From positions 1 to 17,049 of the forward strand of contig JAOXYB010021970.1 of assembly GCA_028565635.1 (NCBI GenBank): DNA of 17,049 nucleotides, in the 5' to 3' direction. This document shows positions 1 through 8,700 of this stretch, piece by piece. The translations under genes were made by a program, and so were the position numbers. Below the pieces are notes generated by a model. The model did no database searches. It saw only the letters and a list, made by a program, of their open reading frames with translations, and was not told the origin of the DNA. This stretch comes from Phoronis ovalis (lineage: Eukaryota; Phoronida; Phoronidae). Within the stretch, counting starts at the first letter, position 1, and every line of letters starts with the position of its first letter.

Positions 1-546
1 CGTTTGCATTTGTTTGTAAATGCGGCGTCATTATCTCTACCTGTTGCTACGGCCAACCAACCTGCGCGCCACCAAGCAAGAACTTGAGTTAGGTGAACGA
101 GCTGAGAGCTAATTTGAGGCGAGATCGAATTTGGGACAGGCACATACGGTATAACTCATTTTAAAACATGGCTACTAGAATGCCGTGCAAAAAAAGATAT
201 GATTAGAATAGAAAACTTAGCAAAAGTTTAGTCATTAAAATATTTATAGATTTTTAGTACGTATGCTCACCATAAACTCCTATACATAAAATATAATCTT
301 TTTTGCAACCACATGCCACTTTTTGTCACATTGTGTATGATGTCACACATGGTTAGGATACCGAAGCAGCAACTGATTGGTGTAACCATGCAAATCTAGC
401 TCTACTGGGCAGTTTTGACAGACCACATAATAATACCTACCAGCTGCTAGCGTGTGCTTACTATTACCTTGTCTATTTGACTATGTTTGTACAAACAAGA
501 GAGTAGCATTCCAATGCATTGTAATAATTAAGGTGTATTTTTTTAG
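1..546. other. Intron or upstream flank of the ENT gene
   Basis: I see no ENT-like coding here; the missing TM1-TM4 exons are not present. It ends in the acceptor at 545-546. The first 130 bases are richer in CpG than the rest of the window. Confidence 0.6.
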
Positions 547-693
547 GGAATGGGTGGTACATTTGCAGCACTTGCTAGTATTTTGTCTCTTTTAATTGCT
601 GGTAATCAGACTGACAGCGCTCTTGGATACTTTCTGTCAGCTTTGTTGGTGCTAATTGCTGCTCTTGTAGCATACCTGTATTTGAGAAGAGTG
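547..693 (+). CDS. SLC29A: ENT exon: TM5-TM6
   Basis: The exon follows a T-rich acceptor ending ttttag and stops before gtaagc, phase 0 at both ends. It encodes 49 residues beginning G-M-G-G-T-F. The first Met is internal, because ENT proteins carry a Gly-rich GQG-type motif here, so it is not the protein start. Confidence 0.9.
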
Positions 694-3600
694 GTAAGCT
701 CATGTCTTGTTATTGTTAAATATCACTGTCAATAAATTAAATAGATTACATATAAGACTATTGACTCGAAGCCTCCTGAAGAGTAGTTTCCGAAAGTTGT
801 AATGTTGACATTTTTATCACACAAGGCAGACGTTTGACAGGAACTTTGTCTTTGTTATTTCAGAATTAAGATAGTTGCAATCAATTAGTTGAGACTGTTT
901 TAGCATTGTTTTTGTGTACAAGAACAGAATTTATTAATCTCGAGGCGGGTGACACATGCCTTATATGTGAAGCTCGGCATATATACTTGTATTACATATC
1001 AAGTCTGGCAACTTTTTGCTATGACAGGTATTCTGACAAAGTAACAAAAAATAAGATGTATTACTGTTGAGCAAGAAAAACAGCAGTGTATTTTTTTTTT
1101 TACATTTTTAGGACTTTGCAAAGCACCATATCCAGTTACACTGTAAGTATTTTTGTTTATTCTTAGTATAGAGTGTGCTACTGGGCATGTTTATTTATTC
1201 TTAACTGTTTTCAACTGACAGCTATTTAGTACACTTGCAAGGTGTACAGCATCCGAATCAACCAGTCATTTATTTATATTTTATGTGCAGCAGTATTAAA
1301 TTCAAAAAGAAAACTTTTCATCACCTTCAGGTTTCTGAATTAGGTCAGAGATTGATTAACTGGTCTAAGTACTTGTGATCTTTTGTTTATTTGTCAATAA
1401 ATCCTGACTGGTAAGTACAAGTGTGATAAATCACAATAGCAAGAAGTTGTCTTACATACCAATCAGTAGTAAAAAGGGTGTCAGTGCATCTCTTGTGTTG
1501 GATTTAGTTTTAAAGAACAATGGAACATGAACTGATTATTAGCTCTTGACATGTGAGTCTTCAGTGTTCACTCGCACCTTGCAGCTCCTGTAGAAACCAC
1601 TGGCTTAGATGCATTGATTCCAAGTGTTGCAAAAAAAATATTAATTATAATACTGGTATCACTTTCGCGGCACATAATGTAGACTGATGTTAGTCGGCTT
1701 TGTAATTTAAGATAATTTTTTTTTTCTAAAAAATAATTTTCCTAAAAAGTCATTCAAAAGATTTGTCTAAAAATTTAATGTAAAGGACAAAATAATCTGG
1801 CAGTCTTGAATTTAAACATACACATATGATCCTGTATTCAACTTTAAGCATTATAAAGAGCTTTTGTAGGCAAAATTGGCAGAGAGCTTACCAGTTTATT
1901 CTAGCAACTGTTTTATGTACTATAATTCATTTATTAAAAAACTCCAATCAATGTTTCTAACGACTGATGTCAGTCTACCACATAATGAAGCATGCATTTA
2001 TTTCAATCTGTGTATTGTAGCCCAGTTGTTGGAAACTATAAGTGACAGTACACTGTCATCATCAGGATCAAAACCGTCCTTACTCATTATATTAAAAGAA
2101 GTAAGTATTAGTTTCTCTTAAAATTGTAGCGCTTCAATATAATAATTTGAACACTGAATACACAGACACACTCTCTTATATATTTTTATGTCTTGTATTA
2201 GTAGGTGTAGAAATTACATAGTGTATGTACACTTTAACCAACAATTAAATTTTGATTAATTTTGGTAGCTGCGGCAATTTTTTAAAATATTTGCTCTACT
2301 GTCATCTACTTAATAAGCTTGTGTTATCTTAGTTATAGTATATTTTAGCATAAAGGAATTTAGCAAACCATTCCTTGCTTCAGTTTTAGGATTTCTTGTT
2401 TTTGGATTCACACATCGGCATACACATTGTGTTTTTCAACTCCAAATTTGTTGAGTTGTCTGGAATAGGAGTTTATAGCTCCAAAGAAAATAATGATTTT
2501 GCAGTGTGAATTTTTCTGGGTACAAATGTCAAAAAATTGTATAATCATAATGATTTTCACAGTCATGATATACTGCAGTCTGAATAAATCATGTATCTGG
2601 GACTATCCATAATCAATTGTCGCTATGAATCTTCAATTTAACAAAAAACCAGTATGAATAAATGCGTCATTAAACTTTAAACCAATCAGAGTGATTGACC
2701 TATTTCACCAGGTGCCTGCTTTGATATCTTAGTGCCACCTAATTATTGTAAACTGCAATCAGTCAGTTGACGGTGAATTTATCTGCAGTTTTTATACAAA
2801 TAACTTAAAAATGATTAGCGCTGTTCTATTTTTTGAAATAATAAACGTAAGGTTGTCGGTAGTCCCGAATATTAGTTGTGGAGTAACAGTTGGATTTATT
2901 TCTTAGAGTGGATATGCTGCAAATTTCCTTCATGAATATTTCTTTTCTCTTTCAGATATGGTGGCTAGGTTTAAGTGTATCTTTTATATTCTTAGTTACT
3001 CTGTCATGTTTTCCAGCAGTGACGTCACATGTTGTTTCTTTATCTCAGTCAGATGGGTCAATGATAACTGGTAAGAACCTTGTGTGATATCATTCCAAGC
3101 AAACCTCTGGAAGTAGAATTAATGTGAAAATGATATTTGTTGTTTTTGTCTGCAATTTAAAACATTGTTATCACATTTAATCTAAGCAGAAAGCTACTGA
3201 ATATTAGAGACATTTCAATTATTTCGTAGAAAATATTCAACATGTTAGGTCAAATATATGCATGGTTTTGTTTCTTTCTGTAGGTGAATTATATGTACCT
3301 CTCAGTTGTTTTCTATTATTTAATGTTGGTGATCTCTTGGGAAGAACTGCTGCAGGATTCCTTCAAATGGTATGTAATTGATCATATTTATAATGCATTG
3401 GGTTGTAATTAGCTTTACTGCAAACAGTTGCATTTTCCTAAATAAAACTTCTATAACTGAATTCCACTAAATGATAAATATGCATGTTCTCAACCTGCAG
3501 GGAACCTCTAACTTTAAGTTATGATCACAGAAATACAGGTAGTGTAATTTCGTGGATATTATTGTATCTGATTCAGATAATTTCAAAAGTAATTAAAGTG

Positions 3601-4608
3601 TGGCATTGTGTCTGTTAGCTTACTAGAGTCTAGTGTTGTTGTCTGACAAAAAGTTATAATTCTAATCATAGCTTAAGATGATAGCATCTGATATTACTAA
3701 CCTTAGTAACAAGACTAAAAATATTAAAACTTGGTTCTATGCCATAGCTTCGATTGCCAATGAAACTTTTTAATGTTTTATAATGAGTATACACTTTTTA
3801 GAGCAATTGAATATTCATAGGTCAAATATATTTTTCTGTATTTATTTTTTTGTATTTTAGCCTGCATCTATTTTGCCACTGGCAAGCCTATTAAGAGTTG
3901 GTTTTGTGCCACTATTCTTGTACTGTAATGTACAAAGCCGCTATTTACCTATGGTTTTCAATAGTGATGCCTATTTCATAGTGTTCATGTCATTATTTGC
4001 ATTTACCAATGGATACTTTGGTACTCTATGCATGATGAAGGCACCAGAGTAAGTACAACACTTTCGTTATAATTCTATATTATATACTTGTTTTAGGCTA
4101 GATAGAAAATTAATCAAATTCTTGCACGATCTGTTTTTATCATGACCTTACAGAAAGGATGTAAGCAATGCTTTATATGGCTTAAAATAATGTATTTTGT
4201 AGTGAGTCTCATCGTAAATCTTTTAGCTGGAATAACTGGCAAAATTTGTGCACATAATTTGTTATAAGTGGTCATGATTTGCTGTAAATCTGTGTTTGTA
4301 ATTTCATTTGTACTGATCAGATTGCTGTTGAGACTAGTTGGAAGGGAAATCACACTTTTTGCAGTTCTCAACACATTAAAATGTCATTTATAAAAAGTAT
4401 GAAAGGTTTAACGGTAAATTAATTTTTATCTTAAAATAATACAATTTTTCCATGCACTGTATATAAAGTATACATTTGTTTTTACAGACGAGTTCCCAGG
4501 GAACACGTAGAGACTGCTGGTGCAATGATGTCTTTCTTTTTAACAACTGGGCTAGGATCAGGTTCTTTATTGTCTCTTGTGTTGGTCAAACTATTCTTAC
4601 ACAAGTGA
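547..4608 (+). CDS. SLC29A: Equilibrative nucleoside transporter (SLC29/ENT family), 3' part of gene, multi-exon
   Basis: Multi-pass membrane protein that moves nucleosides across membranes by facilitated diffusion (family knowledge). Exons: 547-693, 1112-1142, an uncertain loop region ending at 2100, 2956-3070, 3284-3369, 3861-4048, 4488-4608. Outside the loop, phases join without error. Landmarks match the ENT order: GMGGTFAALASILSL (TM5), SALGYF then a hydrophobic TM6, a polar cytoplasmic loop, KPSLL before TM7 with TLSCFPAVTSHV, VPLSCFLLFNVGDLLGR (TM8), RVGFVPLFLYCN (TM9), FAFTNGYFGTLCM (TM10), HVETAGAMMSFFL (TM11) and a short tail ending in HK. The Asp and Arg of GDLLGR have the D-x3-R spacing seen in TM8 of human ENT1. 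About 300-330 residues are visible. The first four or so membrane segments must be encoded to the left. The family call is firm; which SLC29 paralogue it is cannot be decided here. Confidence 0.92.
694..1111 (+). other. ENT intron
   Basis: Donor gtaagc and a strong T tract before the acceptor. AT-rich, no other structure noticed. Confidence 0.8.
1112..1142 (+). CDS. SLC29A: ENT exon: short segment after TM6
   Basis: A 31-nt exon after a long T tract (ttacatttttag) and before gtaagtat. It encodes DFAKHHIQLH plus one base and starts in phase 0, continuing the RRV end of the previous exon. The position matches the basic/aromatic stretch after TM6 in ENTs. Confidence 0.75.
1143..1869 (+). other. 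ENT intron, possibly holding one extra exon
   Basis: AT-rich intronic sequence. The open segment at 1585-1655, bounded by accttgcag and gtatca, is 71 nt. It would convert phase 1 to phase 0, exactly the correction the ENT loop needs. Its peptide is not recognisable. Confidence 0.5.
1870..2100 (+). CDS. SLC29A: ENT exon: cytoplasmic loop between TM6 and TM7 (5' boundary uncertain)
   Basis: The 3' end is firm: KPSLLIILKE then gtaagt, in phase 0 with the TM7 exon. A TAG at 1867-1869 closes the frame upstream, so the exon starts at or after 1870. The acceptor ending at 1869 needs phase 0, but the previous exon ends in phase 1. Two solutions keep the frame: use the acceptor ending at 1894 (exon 1895-2100), or insert an extra exon at 1585-1655. 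The region is polar and Ser-rich, as expected of this variable loop. Confidence 0.6.
2101..2955 (+). other. ENT intron
   Basis: An 855-bp AT-rich intron between the loop exon and the TM7 exon. No coding similarity and no clear mobile element seen. Confidence 0.8.
2956..3070 (+). CDS. SLC29A: ENT exon: TM7
   Basis: Acceptor ctctttcag, donor gtaaga, phase 0 to 1. It encodes IWWLGLSVSFIFLVTLSCFP and a short extracellular stretch. The hydrophobic run followed by FPAVTSHV matches ENT TM7. Confidence 0.92.
3284..3369 (+). CDS. SLC29A: ENT exon: TM8
   Basis: Acceptor tttctgtag, donor gtatgt, phase 1 to 0. It encodes GELYVPLSCFLLFNVGDLLG and RTAAGFLQM. The D-L-L-G-R group is the conserved TM8 motif of the family. 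Confidence 0.92.
3370..3860 (+). other. ENT intron
   Basis: A 491-bp intron with a gtatgt donor and a tgtattttag acceptor. No further feature seen. Confidence 0.85.
3861..4048 (+). CDS. SLC29A: ENT exon: TM9-TM10
   Basis: Acceptor tgtattttag, donor gtaagt, phase 0 to 2. It encodes TM9 (RVGFVPLFLYCN), a short loop with YLPMVF, and TM10 (FAFTNGYFGTLCMM). All are close to the vertebrate ENT pattern. Confidence 0.92.
4049..4487 (+). other. ENT intron
   Basis: A 439-bp intron with a gtaagt donor. The minus-strand open frame inside it has no recognisable product and lies wholly within the intron. Confidence 0.8.
4488..4608 (+). CDS. SLC29A: ENT last coding exon: TM11 and stop
   Basis: Acceptor gtttttacag. 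The exon encodes RVPREHVETAGAMMSFFLTT and a further hydrophobic stretch, ending in HK and TGA at 4606-4608. The E-x-A/T-G-A motif opening the last helix is typical of ENTs, and a tail this short is usual for the family. Confidence 0.92.
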
Positions 4609-4932
4609 ATTTAGAAGATAATAGAATCTCTCATTTCATACTGGCACATTTAAAGCTGTCAGTTTATAGCTTGCTTTTTGGGGACTAGTTATTATCTGCG
4701 CTGCTTACCGTTAGTGAGATAGTGCTGCCGACTAGTAGGATTAGAATTTCAATGGGAAATATTTTTAATTGGGTTGTAGCTGTAATAAGGCCTATTTTGG
4801 TTTTAATTGTTTTATTCAAATATTTTTTTAATTCATAACAAATGTAGTAAAAGTGAAGTTTTGCTATTGATTATTTAATTTTTAATAATTCTGTATCATA
4901 TTGAATTATTTTGCTAAACATGTATTTATGCT

Positions 4933-4953
4933 TGAGGTCTGAAACAGACTTCA
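4933..4953 (+). other. Hairpin in the presumed ENT 3' UTR
   Basis: Arms tgaggtctg and cagacttca pair over 9 bp (one G-U in RNA) around an AAA loop. Any function is unknown. Confidence 0.4.
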
Positions 4954-5498
4954 TGTTTTTTATATAATCTTTTTCGTGTCATGAGTTCAAAGTAGGCGAT
5001 ATGAGGGTAACTTTACTCAAACTAAGCATACAAATAGCTCTTTTACTGTTTGAAGTGTTCGTGGGGATGCATTGCATGTGGTTTGTTATACAAATATCCA
5101 TTGAGCAATGCAACACTACAAAAACTATACAATGTAATATAATGTAAATAATTATATATTTTACATCCCATCAAATCAGTCACAGTTGTCAAGCACAAGC
5201 ACGTATTTTTGACACTATATTGATATTTACAACAATGTACATTCTAATTGACCCATTTGTTTTTCGTGATGCAAACAGATAGAACATATCATGTCCTGCA
5301 GTTTATTAGCTGTGTACAGTTATGCATATTTCATGATGTGTTGGAAAAAGATTATCTTAAACCACCTTTATAGTAAACAGCTGAAACGACACTTGTTCAG
5401 GACAATGTCACTGCCCATTCAACAAATTTTCAAAAATGTTTCAGTTAATAAGCTGTGATAAAGATACACATTTTGATGAATTGCGTTCTAATTAATAC

Positions 5499-5504
5499 AA
5501 TAAA
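5499..5504 (+). promoter_or_regulatory. First canonical AATAAA downstream of ENT (+ strand)
   Basis: First AATAAA on the + strand after the ENT stop, 890 bp downstream. Use by ENT would give transcripts reaching almost to the BBOF1 stop. Confidence 0.3.
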
Positions 5505-5511
5505 TTTACAG

Positions 5512-5517
5512 TTTATT
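5512..5517 (-). promoter_or_regulatory. Poly(A) signal AATAAA of BBOF1
   Basis: TTTATT on the + strand reads AATAAA on the gene strand, about 70 nt past the TAA stop. This is a sensible position for BBOF1 3'-end formation and would give a very short 3' UTR. Confidence 0.6.
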
Positions 5518-5587
5518 TTGGAAATTAAACCGCATTTTCTGTGTTTTGTTAGCCATCAACTACTGTCACTTATGCAGTAGAGGTAGT

Positions 5588-5720
5588 TTACGTTGTGATA
5601 GTAGCAGGCTCGGTACTTCCAGTAGCACCAATATCAGGTATCACGGCATGCCTACTCAGTCGTCCAGTACCATCAATAGGAGCCTGGGTAATGAAAGTAT
5701 GATCATCTGGTTCAGCAGCC
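5588..5720 (-). CDS. BBOF1: BBOF1 exon 12: C-terminus and stop
   Basis: Acceptor attattttccag. Encodes AAEPDDHTFITQAP, then a Gly/Thr/Pro-rich tail ending ATITT, with TAA at 5590-5588. Confidence 0.92.
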
Positions 5721-8700
5721 CTGGAAAATAATTCAATTAGTTCATAAAACACTTGTACACAAACAAAGTTTCATTGTAAGTAAAAATTTAAAGTTTTACT
5801 TAAAGATCAATATGATTACAAGTTTTTCTATAAAATACAGTTCCCAAAGCTTAACCTGTCCCAAAATAAGTAGTAAAAAATGTAGTTCCCAAAGCTTAAC
5901 CCATCCCAAGAAAATTATGTTTGGCAATATTGCTTTATTTCGAGCAATGTGGAGAAGCTTTACAATGCTAACTCACTTGTCGGTAAGACTCAGCATGGGT
6001 TTTTCTGCAGTGGAAATAGATTTCTGCTGAGATTTTTCTTTCCCATTCATTTTGGCAAACAAATAACGTAGCACTCTCTCTTTCTGTTCCCAAGTCAAAT
6101 CAGCAATGTCAACTAAGCCTGCAGCATTTGTCCTATTAACATGGTATAAATTATTCTTAAAATATTATTTAAAATTTGTAACAATTCTGCAATAAGTGTA
6201 CCAGTTGTGTCTTCTCACACCCCCCTCTTCTAGTTCAACAGAAATAAGTACTAAATATTTTACTACCACCTCGAATTCCTATTTGTTTAATTTTTATGTA
6301 TGTATTTTATTTTAGCCATTGGGATTCTGAAGCACACATACAGCACTGTATAACCACCATGACAAAAGCAAAAAACAGAAGATATTATAATGATGAATAA
6401 AAGTTAGACATCAGCAGAAAATTGGAATAAAAATTCTGTTTAAAAAAAGGTCAAATTTTGAGACTTAAGAATTTGTCTCACTTACTTGACTTTTCTCCTA
6501 GTAATCCATTATAGCAAAAAGTGAAAGATTGAAAGTATAAAACAAGATAAAGGGATGAACAAATTGAAACTAAAGAAATAAGCATGTGCTGCACAACGAT
6601 ATATTACCATCTAGGACACATAGTAATTCAATCAAACAAGCAACAAACAAACATACAATAATTTCACAATTACTCATGCAAGGACTTAGTTGCTATGACA
6701 AAACACATGCAAACCAGTACAATCACTTTCTGTCTACTGTAACAATTATGTATCAGGTTTTTTTTTCTAATTACTAGTTATAACTACTGCCCTACTAAAC
6801 CACAATGATGAATGCATTCACCTATAAGGGGCATATTAATATTCCTTATATTAGCTAATAACAATCAAATATTTTATTAATTTGCTTATCCAAGTGGCTG
6901 ATACTAAAAAGAAACTAAATTTCAGCTTCAAGCACAGTACAAACTGACATTAAAATAAGCACAACAAATACAAATCAATGACATGCATACAATATATTAT
7001 TTAATTACTAAAGAATTTATTTAGCTCAATGATTATTATCATTCTGAAGAAGATTAATTGTTGAACTTGGTTCACAACATTTTTTTCTGTAATATTATGT
7101 ATAGAATACTTTTTCTACCATTGTCATTTATTTCATTTTAATTTTGTCAAAATTTATCAAGTTTTGACATATATGATATTATTATAGTCATTTTTTAATC
7201 CATACTTACAATCTTTCGGCTGCCTCAAGATCTCGGAAGACATTGTTCGTGCTGTATTCTGATTTGTTGAAAGTTCGTACTTTGGGATAGTCAGCATGTC
7301 CATGATGAGCTGCCAACATTCTCTTCTGATAGGCTAATTGGGCATCTTTTTTGTATTGAATTCTGAAAGTTAAAAATATTTAATATTATCTATTGTCCTA
7401 TGAGGACCATAGCAAAGCTATAATAGCTAACAGTACTAATTACTCCAAAAATTATTGACCTTAAGTTTTTGTTCTGATAGTTGTATCTCATACAGACATT
7501 CTGAGAGAGAATGCTTAAAATAAAGGATGTATTCTATTTTACTTGCATGATTTGGTAAAAATTGATCTTTGTAACCTTATAGCCAAGTGTGATAAGAAAT
7601 CAATAAAAAAATTAAACAAATAATCTAACTCAACAGCTAATATTACTTACTGATTTGCAGCAATCTCTCTTTTTACTTCTTCTAAAGATTCTAAGAAAAA
7701 TCTCTCAACTTCTGTTCTTTGATCAAGAATATTTTTTGCTAATTTTTTCACTTTATTCATTTCTTTTGTTTTTAATTCAATAATTCTTTTCTGCTTTTCA
7801 AGTTCTATTTTTGATGAATCATTTTCTATGTAATGTTTTTCTATAAGATGACATCTGTCGGTTTCAAATTCTTGCACAACATGACTAAGGGACTGTTCTA
7901 GAACTATAACTTTATCCTCCAGCTGCAAAGGAATAAAACTGAATAAAATGGCTGACTGAAATGCCCAATTTTAAAACATTGGGTCTATCATGAAAAGGCA
8001 AAAGTATAAACATTCATTTAAGAAGGAAGTGCACATTTTTATTGTCAGAGGTATCTTTCGACAAGTATTTTTGCGGATTTATTTTATTTCATAAAAATAT
8101 GCCACTCATAACATGATTTTGTTTGTTGACTGTATAGTCACAGTAATAAGTTTGTTTTCACAACTTTCCACTTGCATAAACAATGTAACAAAAATAAATT
8201 AATGTAAGGACTGAATAAAGTTTCATAATTTATCTTTAACATCATTTACTGTAATCATTAAAATTTTTATTATATAATTATTTATATATAGTGAACAAAA
8301 ATTGGTGTAGGCGTCATAAATTAAATACCAAAATATTTTATTTTTATTGATATACCTGCTCAATTGTTTCTTTGCTTTTCTTTGATTGAATGACCTTTTC
8401 TTGTATCATCATATCATTTAGTTCCTTATGTCCCTTTAATTCTTCATTTTCTGCCTCCAAAACATTTCTCTTTTTCTGTAAAACCTCCCCTTCTTGCATA
8501 TGAAGACTTAAAGCTTCAGTTAGGCGAACATTTTCTTTGTAGACTGAACGAGTTGTTTCATCCAAATTTCTAAGAAATAGGTAAATTAAATAAATGCAAA
8601 ATCTTGAAATAGTTATTTTCCAAAGTTCACGATGGATAAATCCAATCATGTTATGCAATATATCGTATATATACAACAATCACTATATACCATATTGCAT

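Larger units (their letters stand above)
4609..5587. other. Convergent 3' untranslated/intergenic interval between ENT and BBOF1
   Basis: It holds both 3' ends. No AATAAA or ATTAAA was found on the + strand from 4609 until 5499, so the ENT transcript may be long or use a variant signal. A 9-bp stem with an AAA loop lies at 4933-4953. Confidence 0.6.

Noticed and set aside
1-108. Open reading frame from the left edge as an upstream ENT exon
   Set aside because: The translation shows no hydrophobic helix or ENT motif, and no good donor precedes the frame's stop.
1224-1240. Possible ENT exon after actgacag
   Set aside because: A TAG appears almost at once in the required phase.
1291-1330. Possible extra ENT exon between gtgcag and gtttct
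   Set aside because: It is open in phase 1 but ends in phase 2, so it cannot join the loop exon, and the donor is poor.
2890-2955. Met codons upstream of the TM7 exon as an alternative protein start
   Set aside because: The segment is the 3' end of an intron with a clear ctctttcag acceptor; the frame continues from the previous exon.
4114-4374. 86-codon minus-strand open frame
   Set aside because: It lies inside the ENT intron, has no recognisable product, and its composition matches non-coding AT-rich DNA.
4476-4688. 70-codon frame overlapping the last ENT exon
   Set aside because: It is a different frame. The spliced phase gives the conserved TM11 motif HVETAGAMMSFF instead.
6586-6777. 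63-codon plus-strand open frame
   Set aside because: Chance frame in the BBOF1 intron between exons 10 and 11; composition is low-complexity and AT-driven.
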